From Rhizobium sp. EC-SD404 (lineage in GTDB: Bacteria > Pseudomonadota > Alphaproteobacteria > Rhizobiales > Rhizobiaceae), in contig NZ_LR701459.1 of the NCBI RefSeq assembly GCF_902498825.1, positions 3,540,564-3,604,563 of the forward strand: 64,000 nt of DNA. The letters run 5' to 3'. How positions within the stretch are numbered: position 1 is the stretch's first letter; the number at the start of each line of letters is the position of its first letter. The translations under genes were made by a program, and so were the position numbers. Positions 27,445 through 36,368 of this stretch are shown in pieces. The notes beneath the pieces are model-generated. The model did not search any database. It was not told the origin of the DNA and worked only from the letters and a program-made list of their open reading frames with translations.

Positions 27445-28747
27445 GGGAATTCCAGCCGTCGCCACCGGCATCGGCCTGCTGCTCGGGCTGATGATGCTCG
27501 GCCTGCCGGTCTTCATCGCCTTCCTCCTCGTCAATCTGATTGCCGTCGGCATCATGCTGGGCCCGGCCGGCTACGGCATGTTTATTAACTCGATCTATGA
27601 GACGACCACCACCGGGTCGCTGGTGACCATTCCGATGTTCATCTTGATGGGAGAGATTCTCTTCCGCTCAAACGCGGTCAACGTACTGTTCCATTCGATC
27701 GACACGATCGTCGGCAAGGTGCGCGGCCGGCAATACGTGTTGACCGTCCTACTGGCGACGATATTCAGCACGCTCTCGGGTGCGGCGATGGGCGTCGCGG
27801 CGATGCTCAGCCGCTCGTTGTTACCGGCAATGATCGCAAGGGGCTACGACCCAAAGCTTTCGATCGGCAACATCCTTGCGGGCGCGAGCCTGGCGCCCCT
27901 TATCCCGCCAAGTGTGCTCGCCATAATCGTCGGCACACTTGCCGGTGTCTCCATTTCCGGACTTCTGATCGCCGGTATCCTGCCTGGTCTCTTCTTCGCC
28001 TCCCTCTTTCTCGCCTACACCTTCATTCGCGTTTGGCTGAACCCCAAGCTCGCCCCGGCCGACGATGGCCTCGTGTCCACGCCATCGACCCGTGACGTCG
28101 TCATGGCGCTCGTCCGGCTGATACCGTTCTCGATCGTGATCTTGAGCGTCATGGGTCTCATCCTGATGGGAATCGCGACGCCGACCGAGGCCGGTGCTAT
28201 GGGCGTTCTCGGCGCACTCATTACTGCCGCCATCTACCGGAAGTTCAGCCTCGGCCTGATCGTTGAATCGGTGCTCGCTTCGGCCAGCATCTCGGCGATG
28301 ATCCTGATCATCATGGCGACGTCCAAGCTTTTCTCGCAACTGCTCGCCTTCACCGGCGGCGCCACCGCGCTGACGCAGATGGTCGCCGGTCTCGATCTGT
28401 CGCCCTGGCTCATGCTCCTTGTGCTGATGGGCCTGCCCTTCATCCTTTGCATGTTCATCGACCAGATCGCGCTGATGCTGATCATGGTGCCGATCTACAT
28501 CCCGATCGTGTCGTCGCTTGGTTTCGACCCGCTCTGGTTCTGGCTTCTGTTCCTGGTGAACATCACGGTCGGCGGCATGACCCCGCCCTTCGGCTACACC
28601 CTCTTTGCGGTGAAGAGCGGCTGGAAGGAGGGGGCATTATCGACCGTATTCTCCGCAGCGTGGCCCTTCGTGCTGCTGTTCGTCTTTGGAATGGTGGTTC
28701 TTGCGATCTTCCCGGCGATGGTCACGTTCCTGCCAAGCCTTCTCTAG
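27437..28747 (+). CDS. TRAP transporter large permease, DctM type
   Basis: The start is set at MLEGIPAVATGIG (436 residues), inside the end of dctQ (overlap ATGCTTGA). It is a polytopic membrane protein with DctM motifs LIPPSVLAIIVGTLAG near residue 155, MGIATPTEAGAMGVLGAL near 245 and TVGGMTPPFGYTLF near 380. It is the transport channel for the solute bound by the preceding DctP protein. Confidence 0.9.
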   Translation: MLEGIPAVATGIGLLLGLMMLGLPVFIAFLLVNLIAVGIMLGPAGYGMFINSIYETTTTGSLVTIPMFILMGEILFRSNAVNVLFHSIDTIVGKVRGRQYVLTVLLATIFSTLSGAAMGVAAMLSRSLLPAMIARGYDPKLSIGNILAGASLAPLIPPSVLAIIVGTLAGVSISGLLIAGILPGLFFASLFLAYTFIRVWLNPKLAPADDGLVSTPSTRDVVMALVRLIPFSIVILSVMGLILMGIATPTEAGAMGVLGALITAAIYRKFSLGLIVESVLASASISAMILIIMATSKLFSQLLAFTGGATALTQMVAGLDLSPWLMLLVLMGLPFILCMFIDQIALMLIMVPIYIPIVSSLGFDPLWFWLLFLVNITVGGMTPPFGYTLFAVKSGWKEGALSTVFSAAWPFVLLFVFGMVVLAIFPAMVTFLPSLL

Positions 28748-28757
28748 GAGAAACGAC

Positions 28758-29519
28758 ATGACGCAGACTTCTCGCAAGGGCGCGGTGATCGTCACCGGTG
28801 CCGCACAGGGATTGGGGCGCGCCTTTGCCCGCAGACTTGCCGAAGACGGCTATTCGGTCTGTCTGTCCGACATTGCCGGCGACCATGTCGCCGCGGCCGC
28901 TGACGAACTGGAAAAAGACGGCCACGCGGCGCTGGGACTTGCTGTCGACGTGACGGATGAGGCGTCGGTCGACGAGATGGTCGCGACGGTCGTCAATCGG
29001 TTCGGATCGGTCGATGGTCTTGTCAACAACGCGTCGATCTTCTCGACCCTGCAGATGCGTCCCTTCTTCGACATTCCGCTTGCCGAATGGCGCAAGGTCG
29101 TCGACGTTAACCTTACCGGCGTCTTCATCTGCAGCAAGGCCGTCGCCGCTCCGATGCGGGCGCAGGGCCACGGGCGCATCATCAATATCTCGTCGGCCGT
29201 CGTGCCCATGGGACGGCAGAACTACCTGCACTATGTCGGATCGAAAGCCGGTGTCGTCGGGATGACAAGGGCCATGGCCCGCGAACTGGGCGAATGGAAC
29301 ATCACGGTGAACGCCATCCTGCCCGGTGCCACGGACACGGGCATCGAGCGCGCGACCGTCACGAAGCTGCAGCGCGATACGCTGATTTCAATGCGGTCGA
29401 TCAAGCGTACGCAGGTTCCCGAGGATCTTTGCGGCGTTGCGAGCTTCTTGATGTCGAAAGACAGCGCATTCATGTCAGGCCAGAGCCTGATCGTGGATGG
29501 CGGCGCCTTGTTCTCATAG
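28758..29519 (+). CDS. Short-chain dehydrogenase/reductase
   Basis: AGGAGAAACGAC precedes the ATG. The 253-residue protein has the NAD(P) loop TGAAQGLGRAF, the NNAS element (LVNNASIFST), the catalytic serine in NISSAVVP and the YVGSK (YxxxK) pair, plus a C-terminal GQSLIVDGG. It is a classical SDR oxidising or reducing an alcohol/keto group. Being 10 bases after dctM and followed by the hydrolase, it belongs to the same operon. The substrate is not predictable. Confidence 0.9.
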   Translation: MTQTSRKGAVIVTGAAQGLGRAFARRLAEDGYSVCLSDIAGDHVAAAADELEKDGHAALGLAVDVTDEASVDEMVATVVNRFGSVDGLVNNASIFSTLQMRPFFDIPLAEWRKVVDVNLTGVFICSKAVAAPMRAQGHGRIINISSAVVPMGRQNYLHYVGSKAGVVGMTRAMARELGEWNITVNAILPGATDTGIERATVTKLQRDTLISMRSIKRTQVPEDLCGVASFLMSKDSAFMSGQSLIVDGGALFS

Positions 29520-29531
29520 GTGGAGGGATTG

Positions 29532-30167
29532 ATGAACGCGGACATCAAACAGACAGAGGTGAGCGGCACTTTTGGCCGGCGTCTCGGCTTCGGAGCCCGA
29601 CCGCTCCTGCTCGTCATCGATATCGCGCGTGCGTTCACGGAAGAAGGCCGACCGCTGGCGAGTGACTGCAGCGCGGTAATCGAAGAGACCAACACCCTTG
29701 TCCGTGCAGCGCGGCTTACCGGGGTGCCAATCATGCACACTGTGGTGGCCTACGACGACGCTAACCTTTCCGACGCTGGACTATGGGCGCTAAAGATTGG
29801 TGGCCAGGCGGATCTGCTGTCAGGAAGTTCCGGGGTCGAACTCGATCCGCGTCTCGATAGGCATCCATCCGAGCCTATTCTCGTGAAGAAGTACGCGTCC
29901 TGCTTCTTCGGGACCGACCTGTCGAGCCGGCTGACTGCGTCGGGGCGCGACACGGTGGTCATTGCGGGATTGACGACGAGCGGCTGCGTACGTGCGACTG
30001 CCGTCGATGCGATTCAGTCCGGCTTCCGGCCTATCATCGCCCGCCAGGCCGTTGGTGACCGCTGGCCGGATGCCCATGCGCAGTCACTGAGCGACCTGCA
30101 GGCGAAATATGCCGATGTCGTCGATGTGAGCGAGATAGTCCAGTATTTTGGTGGGATCTGCGGCTAG
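29532..30167 (+). CDS. Isochorismatase-fold cysteine hydrolase (N-carbamoylsarcosine amidase-like)
   Basis: The ATG at 29532 follows GGAGGGATTG. The 211-residue protein shows the triad of the family: Asp in LLLVIDIARAF, Lys in VKKYASCFFGTDL and the nucleophile in TTSGCVRATAVDAI. Members such as N-carbamoylsarcosine and maleamate amidohydrolases cleave amide bonds. It ends the dctPQM-SDR operon. An amide or carbamoyl intermediate in the pathway is therefore possible, but this is inferred. Confidence 0.82.
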   Translation: MNADIKQTEVSGTFGRRLGFGARPLLLVIDIARAFTEEGRPLASDCSAVIEETNTLVRAARLTGVPIMHTVVAYDDANLSDAGLWALKIGGQADLLSGSSGVELDPRLDRHPSEPILVKKYASCFFGTDLSSRLTASGRDTVVIAGLTTSGCVRATAVDAIQSGFRPIIARQAVGDRWPDAHAQSLSDLQAKYADVVDVSEIVQYFGGICG

Positions 30168-30800
30168 AGACTGTGATGAACGCCGGCTCGGCGTGCAACG
30201 CAATTGCGATAAATCATCGTCCAGCCGCTTTTTGCTAAAGAGGCAAAGCAGCAGTGCGGACACTGCAGTGGGTGGCCCGTCCTCGTCAAACGTGCCTGGG
30301 TGCGGCTTTTCAGAAGCGCATCATAGTTCTCGTTGCCTCGGACCTACTGCTTCGATTAAGCGGGCGATGAATTTGCATGCTATTGAGCAAGCCAACAGGA
30401 TCATCGTAAGCTCTCAGGTGAAGACCAAATAGTAAACTCTGGACCGAGCCGCATTCAATGCCGTGTGTTGGGCTCTCACCCGAACCCTTAAGTGGGGTTA
30501 CATCCTTCTGGGCGCATCAACCGGCGGATACCCCCCAGAGCTTTGACCTATCCGCGTAACTTCGAACTCCAGCCCCGAACGAGCACCTCAACAGGCACAT
30601 TTAACGACAGCATGTGAGACGGTGACGCCATTCTCTTTGTAGAGCGCTGCGGGTCGGTATCTTAACGTGCTCGTTGACGATTAGAGCGCGATCGCAGTCA
30701 TGGCACCATCAGCAGGCATTCCCGTTGGCTGGCCGCGTCGGTTCGAAGCGTTCAGACTGCCTCCCTGCCAATTGACGCGGCGCCAGCATCAGCGTTAAGG
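30168..30800. other. Long gap with no supported gene
   Basis: Roughly 630 bases between the hydrolase operon and the TAXI operon. Short frames occur but none has a convincing start, ribosome site or recognisable protein. It has several short GC-rich inverted repeats and looks like degraded DNA at the junction of two catabolic clusters. Confidence 0.5.
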
Positions 30801-30816
30801 TTAGTTACCAAACTAA
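30801..30816. promoter_or_regulatory. Perfect palindrome upstream of TAXI operon (probable MarR operator)
   Basis: TTAGTT-ACCA-AACTAA is a perfect 16-bp inverted repeat 60 bases before the TAXI start. The related site TTAGTT-TGCT-AACTGA lies at 37670 in front of the Rieske gene. With the following TTG the two match at 17 of 19 positions when one is read on the other strand. The length and symmetry are typical of MarR operators and a MarR gene lies between them. Confidence 0.65.
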
Positions 30817-30876
30817 TTGATAGAAGGGCCTCGGAGGAGCGAGGGCCGATTAAGGGTGTTTGGGTGGGAGAACTTC

Positions 30877-31872
30877 ATGAGCTATGTGCGAAAGATCGCG
30901 TCCGTCGTTGCAATGGCAGGCCTGTTAGGAACTCAGGTGCCCGCCTCTGCGCAGTCCCTCAATCTTACGCTTGCTGGTGCTAGCCCGGGCGGGCTTTGGA
31001 CGTTGATGGGCGCCGGTCTCGACGCCGCATTGAAGAAGGGAGCGCCAGGATCTTCCGTCACCTATCAAACAACGGGTGGGGGCTTTGCCAATGCAGCCAT
31101 GGTCAGCCAAGGGCGCGCCGAAATCGGCCTCATTCACGACGCTGAGCTGGCCATAGCGGTTGCCGGCGGCGAGCCGTTCCAGCAGCCGATCGAGAACTTG
31201 CGAACCATTGGCTACCTGTACGATTGGGCGCCAATGCAGTTCGTCGTGAACAAGAGCTTCAGCGACGAATACGGCATCACGTCACTCGCTGATCTGGTCG
31301 AGAAGGAAGCGCCAGTTCGGATCACTATCAACCGCGCTGGCAACATCACGGGGCAGGTTGCGTCTGCCATGATGGCGGCGGCCGGTGCCGACGACGAAGC
31401 GATCGCCGCCTGGGGCGGAAGTGTTGTCCAGGCGGGCTCCTCAGAACAAAGCGGTCTGCTCCTGAACGGACGCGTGGACGTCTACACCAACGGTGTTTTT
31501 GTCGGTCACAGCTCGATCCGAGAAATTGAAAACAGCCTGGACATCAAGATTCTTGATATCCCGGAAGATGTCCGCAAAAGCGTAGCGGAAGAGTTTTCGA
31601 TCGGCGAGTTCACAATTCCTGCGGAAACCTACGAGAATCAGCCTGAAGCTATCGAAACTGTGGCACTCGGCGCTGTGCTCGTTGCAAGCGAAAACATGTC
31701 AGAGGAAGACGCCTACACGCTGACCAAGGCCATTCTCGAAAATGTCGCGGAAATCCAGACCGTCCATCCCGCCATGGCCGATCTCACCACGGAACTCCTG
31801 GTGCGTGAGACCGCGGTTCCGTTTCACGACGGAGCTCTGCGCGCATACCGTGAAGCAGGCCTGATGCAATGA
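30877..31872 (+). CDS. TAXI-family TRAP solute-binding protein
   Basis: The 331-residue protein starts at MSYVRKIASVV, with a signal peptide cut after ASAQS. It has the TAXI layout: LTLAGASPGGLWTLMGAGL, TYQTTGGGFANAAMVSQG and AEIGLIHDAELA near the N-terminus. TAXI proteins bind 2-oxoglutarate, glutamate or aromatic acids and work with fused DctQM permeases. It overlaps the permease by 4 bases. A phthalate-type ligand is inferred from its neighbours and the shared operator. Confidence 0.88.
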   Translation: MSYVRKIASVVAMAGLLGTQVPASAQSLNLTLAGASPGGLWTLMGAGLDAALKKGAPGSSVTYQTTGGGFANAAMVSQGRAEIGLIHDAELAIAVAGGEPFQQPIENLRTIGYLYDWAPMQFVVNKSFSDEYGITSLADLVEKEAPVRITINRAGNITGQVASAMMAAAGADDEAIAAWGGSVVQAGSSEQSGLLLNGRVDVYTNGVFVGHSSIREIENSLDIKILDIPEDVRKSVAEEFSIGEFTIPAETYENQPEAIETVALGAVLVASENMSEEDAYTLTKAILENVAEIQTVHPAMADLTTELLVRETAVPFHDGALRAYREAGLMQ

Positions 31873-33779
31873 TCGGCCGACTGTTCGACACCGGGAGGCG
31901 TCGCCAATTCGACGGCGCCTTCCGGTTCTGGCTGTTTGCGACCTCGGCGGTGTTTGCCGCTGGGGTCGTGTACGCAAACATTTTTGCGCTGCCCGATGCG
32001 CTCCTTATCGGGATCCTGTTCGTCTGTGGGATCTATGCGCTGCTTTTCCTGGCGGTCGGCGCGTCGCGGCACTCGCCTGCTATGCCAAGCGTCTTCGACT
32101 GGATTCTGTCGGCCGCGAGCGTCGCCTGCGGCATCTATTTTTTTATGATCCGCGGTTACCTCGCCAATCACATTACGCTGCTGAACCCGCTTGGCGCGGA
32201 TCAACTGTTCTTCGGTGCCGTACTGCTCGGTCTGACGCTAGAAGCAACCCGCCGGACGACCGGACCCGGGCTGACCATTGTCGTTCTCGTCTTCCTCGCC
32301 TACAATCTCTACGGGCACGTTCTGCCGCCGCCTTTCGGGCACGGCTATATCGATTTCGGCTCGTTCATCGATACGCTGATGTACACGACCGACGGCGTTT
32401 TCGGCGTCCCGATCCAGGTTGCGGCGAGCTATGTCTTCCTCTTCGTTATGTTCGGCGCGTTGCTCTCCAAGGCCGGTGGCGCCGATTTCATGTTCCAACT
32501 CGCGGCTGCGCTCACGGGCAAATCTCCCGGCGGCCCTGCCAAGATTGCGGTCGTTTCATCCGGAATGTACGGCATGATCTCGGGAAGCCCGACGTCGGAT
32601 GTCGCGACGACCGGAGCGGTGACGATTCCGATCATGAAGCGCTTAGGTTATTCGGCGCGGTTCGCGGGTGCCGTCGAAGTTGCTGCTTCCACCGGCGGCT
32701 CCGCCATGCCGCCCGTGATGGGCTCGGCGGCCTTCATCCTTGCTGAGTATACGGGTATCGACTACCGAGACGTGGTTATCGCCGCATTGATCCCGGCGCT
32801 GCTTTACTATCTCGCCGTCTATCTCCAGGTGCATTTTCGCGCCGTTCGCCAGGGACTGCGCGGCATCGACCAAGCCGATCCCATCCTGGAAACGCTTAAG
32901 TCGGGCTGGGTCTTCGTTCTGCCGCTCGCCGTGATCGTTTGGGCTCTGCTAGTCGGTTATACGCCGACCTATGTCGCGGTTTACGCGACGGTCGCTTTGG
33001 TCGTTGCTTCGTTCTTTACGAAGCGGACGCGTATGACACCGCGTGACGTCATGGAGGGTTTGGGCGAGACAACGTTGCGGATGCTACCGGTGGCTGGCGC
33101 CTGTGCGGCTGCGGGTCTCGTCATTGGCGGGCTCACAATGACCGGCTTGGCGATGAAGGCGTCAAACATTGTCATGCTGGTCGCTGGTTCGGGGACCCTT
33201 CCACTCCTCTTGTTCGGCGCGGCGATTGCCATTTTGCTCGGCATGGGCATGCCCACACCGAGCGCCTACATCCTCGGTGCAGTGTTGGTGGGGCCGGCGT
33301 TTGTCGCAGCGGATATCCCAGTGCTGCCGGCCAACATGTTCCTGCTCTACTACGCCGTACTTTCTGCATTGACCCCACCGATCGCGGTTGCCGCCTTCGC
33401 TGCCGCGGCGATCGCCGACGAGGATGCGATGAAAATCGCGGTCACGTCCGTAAAGCTTGCGGCATTCGGTTTCCTAGTTCCGTTCTTCTTCGTCTGGAAC
33501 GAGGCACTGCTGTGGCAGGGGCCGGGCCTCAATATCGCGATCGCCGCATTGGGAGGTATCGTTGCTGTTGTGACCCTAGCTTTGGCACTGGAAAGCGAAA
33601 TGCCGCGCTGGCTGCGTCTGATGTGCTTTGTCGCTTCCGGTGCAGCCATGGCGCCATATCTTGAATTGTCGGTCCCCATCATTGTCAGCGCAGGTGTTCT
33701 CGGCATCATTTGGTGGCGAAGAGGCACCTTGCCGCTTGTCCGCACCCCGCGAGAAATCGCGGTCCGGTCCGACAGTTGA
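31869..33779 (+). CDS. TRAP transporter fused permease (DctQM fusion)
   Basis: The 636-residue protein joins a DctQ-like N-terminal four-helix region and a DctM-like core, the TAXI-associated form. Signatures include GMYGMISGSPTSDVATTGAV near 235, VEVAASTGGSAMPPVMGSAA near 272 and LLGMGMPTPSAYILGAVL near 456. ATG overlaps the binding-protein stop (ATGA), so they are expressed together. It imports the compound bound by the TAXI protein. Confidence 0.92.
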   Translation: MIGRLFDTGRRRQFDGAFRFWLFATSAVFAAGVVYANIFALPDALLIGILFVCGIYALLFLAVGASRHSPAMPSVFDWILSAASVACGIYFFMIRGYLANHITLLNPLGADQLFFGAVLLGLTLEATRRTTGPGLTIVVLVFLAYNLYGHVLPPPFGHGYIDFGSFIDTLMYTTDGVFGVPIQVAASYVFLFVMFGALLSKAGGADFMFQLAAALTGKSPGGPAKIAVVSSGMYGMISGSPTSDVATTGAVTIPIMKRLGYSARFAGAVEVAASTGGSAMPPVMGSAAFILAEYTGIDYRDVVIAALIPALLYYLAVYLQVHFRAVRQGLRGIDQADPILETLKSGWVFVLPLAVIVWALLVGYTPTYVAVYATVALVVASFFTKRTRMTPRDVMEGLGETTLRMLPVAGACAAAGLVIGGLTMTGLAMKASNIVMLVAGSGTLPLLLFGAAIAILLGMGMPTPSAYILGAVLVGPAFVAADIPVLPANMFLLYYAVLSALTPPIAVAAFAAAAIADEDAMKIAVTSVKLAAFGFLVPFFFVWNEALLWQGPGLNIAIAALGGIVAVVTLALALESEMPRWLRLMCFVASGAAMAPYLELSVPIIVSAGVLGIIWWRRGTLPLVRTPREIAVRSDS

Positions 33780-33789
33780 CCATCACCAC

Positions 33790-33816
33790 TCCCGCCGTCG
33801 AAACACGACGGCGGGA
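33790..33816 (+). terminator. Perfect GC hairpin after the TAXI operon
   Basis: TCCCGCCGTCG and CGACGGCGGGA form an 11-bp perfect stem with a 5-base loop, 10 bases after the permease stop. No T-run follows, so it may reduce read-through into the EamA gene or stabilise the transcript end. Confidence 0.5.
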
Positions 33817-33879
33817 ACGGATCGACGAAATTCGACTGCTCTCCGCCGGGACGAGCGGCACTAGAAACAGAGCGCCTTG

Positions 33880-34788
33880 ATGATCGGTCCGCTCTTCGCT
33901 CTTTTCGGCGCATTGGCCTTCGCACTGGCCAATGTCGCGATCGCCAAGGGCGCGCATGAGGGAGAGAGCAACAACGGCGCCTTCATCTCCATTCTCATGA
34001 CCGCCTGTCTGTCCGGCAGCCTCTGGTTGCTGCTGGGTCCGCCTTTGCCGGTGCTAACCTCCGAATTCGTCGCCGGCGTCGGTTTCTTCGCGGTGAGCGG
34101 TATCCTAGCGACGGTTATCGGACGATTGACGCTTTTCCGTTCCGTCATCCTCGCCGGAGCGATCAATGCCGGGCTGTTTCGGCGGCTGATTCCTATCTTC
34201 GCAACGCTCTTCGCCTTTATCATCCTCGGCGAGACGATCGGCTGGGTGGCAGGCGCCGGCATGGCAATCATTCTCGCCAGCCTTATGGGGGTCATGTCCG
34301 TGCGAGATGATCTGCGTGGGAGAGGGGAGGAAGCCGAACAGAGGTTCCGTTCGCTTGGCCGCGGCCGGATGTTCGGCGCTTTGTCGGCTGCGTCGTATGG
34401 CGCCTCCTATAGTGCGCGCAAGCTCGGCATGTCGGCAATCCCGGATCCGATGTTGGGCACCCTCATCGGCGCCTTGACGGGCATCTTCTGGTACGCAGGC
34501 GGTAGCCTGGTCAGCCGCAACTACAGAAACGTTGTGGCCATGTCGCTCAAAGGGATGGAGAAGTGGCAGTTCGTTGCTGCATTGTCGATGTCGTTCGGGC
34601 AGATGGCGCAGTTCTTCGCGCTTCTCCATGCCGACGTCGCCGTCGTCGCGATCATCGGATCGCTCGAGGTCTTCCTGGGCATTTATCTGGCGGCCTACGT
34701 CTTTCGGACGGAGGCGCCGCCAGAACGCAAAATTGTCGTCGCTTCGTTCGTCGCCACGATCGGCGTCGTTCTCGTCGCTCTGCCGTGA
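33880..34788 (+). CDS. EamA/DMT-family transporter
   Basis: The 302-residue membrane protein (ATG 33880; TTG 33877 precedes it) has ten predicted helices in two EamA repeats, with MIGPLFALFGALAFALANVA at the start. The middle carries a soluble stretch (DDLRGRGEEAEQRF). DMT proteins mostly export metabolites. It sits between the TAXI operon and the convergent marR gene. A role in efflux of an aromatic intermediate is only guesswork. Confidence 0.82.
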   Translation: MIGPLFALFGALAFALANVAIAKGAHEGESNNGAFISILMTACLSGSLWLLLGPPLPVLTSEFVAGVGFFAVSGILATVIGRLTLFRSVILAGAINAGLFRRLIPIFATLFAFIILGETIGWVAGAGMAIILASLMGVMSVRDDLRGRGEEAEQRFRSLGRGRMFGALSAASYGASYSARKLGMSAIPDPMLGTLIGALTGIFWYAGGSLVSRNYRNVVAMSLKGMEKWQFVAALSMSFGQMAQFFALLHADVAVVAIIGSLEVFLGIYLAAYVFRTEAPPERKIVVASFVATIGVVLVALP

Positions 34789-34797
34789 ACCCTCGAC

Positions 34798-35262
34798 TTA
34801 CCGTTCGATTTTCGCCGAAAGATTCAGTTGCACCTTCGCGAGCAGTCCGAGCATGGCATCCTTGTCGCTGCGGGTGAGCGTGGAGGCGGCATCCTCAACG
34901 ACTTCGCGAGCGAGAGGCAACAGCTTCTCTTGCAGCGCACGGCCTTCCTTCGTCAGAAAGACATTGATCTTGCGTCCGTCGTCGGCGTTTCGCTCTCGGC
35001 AAATAAAGCCACTGCGCTCCATTGATCGTAAAGCCGTCAACGTCGTCGGCTCCATCGTTCCGACGCGCTGTGAAAGCTCGCGCTGGGTCAATCCGTCCTC
35101 TTCCCAGAGCACACGCAGGAAATACCACATGCCGAGAGAGACGCCGAATGGTTCAATCTTGCCTTGCAGATAGCGTTGGAAAAGTCGGTGGGTTGCCCGG
35201 ATCTGATAACCAAGGCTCGTTTCCAACGGCAGCACGGTTTCAGTCGATCGGCTTTTGGTCAT
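34798..35262 (-). CDS. MarR-family regulator
   Basis: The start is set at MTKSRSTETVLPL (154 residues) with GAGGAT upstream. A winged helix typical of MarR is clear: LTQRELSQRVGTMEPTTLTA followed by the wing RNADDGRKINVFLTKEG. Such proteins are repressors released by aromatic acids. The two TTAGTT-N4-AACTRA palindromes in this cluster are the best candidates for its operators. It is convergent with the preceding EamA gene and lies downstream of a second EamA gene on its own strand. Confidence 0.88.
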   Translation of the reverse strand: MTKSRSTETVLPLETSLGYQIRATHRLFQRYLQGKIEPFGVSLGMWYFLRVLWEEDGLTQRELSQRVGTMEPTTLTALRSMERSGFICRERNADDGRKINVFLTKEGRALQEKLLPLAREVVEDAASTLTRSDKDAMLGLLAKVQLNLSAKIER

Positions 35263-35339
35263 GCTGCTAATCCTCGATCTTCGCTGGCACCTGCACACGC
35301 GCAGCAATACCCGCTGGCCGACGAATATCAAGTCGCGGG

Positions 35340-36269
35340 TCAGCGTGTCGCTGACCTTCGTGCCGCTGGTCGCGTGACGAGTGCAATTCCCATAAAAATC
35401 AGTAGCATGCCGACGAGGTGATAAGACCGGAATGTTTCATCGAGCACGAGTACTGCGAGGACAGTGGAAAAGATCGGCATCAGGTACATGAAAAGACCTG
35501 TCCTGCCCGGACCGAGCGCAGCGACGGCACGGTTCCAGAAATTGTAGGCAAGAAGCGATGGAAAGATCGCGAGATAAATGAGGGCCGAGATGTTTGCCCC
35601 GTTGGCAACGAACGTGCCGCGTTGGCTGATTTCCCAGATCACGAACGGTAGATGGATGATCACGCCAAAGGCAATGGTCACTGTCAGGAACACGCTCGTC
35701 GGTAGCGCCGTTCTGCGCCAGCGGATCAGAACCGTATAGAGTGCCCAGAAGGTCAGACCTCCGAGGACCAGAATGTCGCCGACATTGATGACTAGGTCCG
35801 CGAGATTTGACATCTGCCCGCGCAGTACGATGAAGAGAGCTCCGAAAGCACAGCCCGCTACGCCGACTATTTGACGTGGTGTCAGCCGGTCGCCAATGAA
35901 GATCAACGCCAGCAAGAACGTCACCACCGGCATCAGCGAATTGATCAGCGCGGCATTGACGACGGTGGTGTATTGGAGTGCCACGTAAATGAAGCAGTTG
36001 AACGCTGCGATTCCTATGCCGCCAAGGAGAAAGAGGAAGCCAAGTTCCTGTCTGATCATCGGGCGCGATTGGACCACCGCGCGCAGCGAGAACGGAAGAA
36101 TGATCGCGAGGGCGAGCAGCCAGCGCCAGAATGACATCTGAAAGGGAGGGATTTCTTCGTGAAAGAGACGTGCAACAAGAAAATTTCCCGCCCAGAAGAG
36201 CGGTGGAAGGACGGCGAAGACATAAATTGCGGTTCGTGGTTGGTCCGAGGGCGCGACCGCCATGCGCAT
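35340..36269 (-). CDS. EamA/DMT-family transporter
   Basis: This 309-residue protein has ten membrane segments in two EamA repeats (PPLFWAGNFLVARLFHEEIP at the start of the first). Several closely spaced starts exist (36278 GTG, 36269 and 36263 ATG); none has a strong ribosome site. It is on the same strand as marR, 77 bases ahead of it, so they may share a transcript. It is likely an efflux or uptake carrier of small organic molecules. Confidence 0.82.
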   Translation of the reverse strand: MRMAVAPSDQPRTAIYVFAVLPPLFWAGNFLVARLFHEEIPPFQMSFWRWLLALAIILPFSLRAVVQSRPMIRQELGFLFLLGGIGIAAFNCFIYVALQYTTVVNAALINSLMPVVTFLLALIFIGDRLTPRQIVGVAGCAFGALFIVLRGQMSNLADLVINVGDILVLGGLTFWALYTVLIRWRRTALPTSVFLTVTIAFGVIIHLPFVIWEISQRGTFVANGANISALIYLAIFPSLLAYNFWNRAVAALGPGRTGLFMYLMPIFSTVLAVLVLDETFRSYHLVGMLLIFMGIALVTRPAARRSATR

Positions 36270-36313
36270 CACCGTCACTTTCGAAGGGTATCAGCCTCTC
36301 GGCGTGAGAAGAA

Positions 36314-36349
36314 GATGAATGATCCCCGCTTAAGAGGGGATCATTCATC
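36314..36349 (-). terminator. Terminator of the Rieske oxygenase gene
   Basis: GATGAATGATCCCC pairs perfectly with GGGGATCATTCATC (14-bp stem, 8-base loop), 20 bases past the oxygenase stop. On the minus strand it is followed by TTCTTCTC. It should separate the oxygenase transcript from the EamA-marR genes downstream. Confidence 0.72.
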
Positions 36350-36368
36350 CCAATTATTGGTTGGTTTG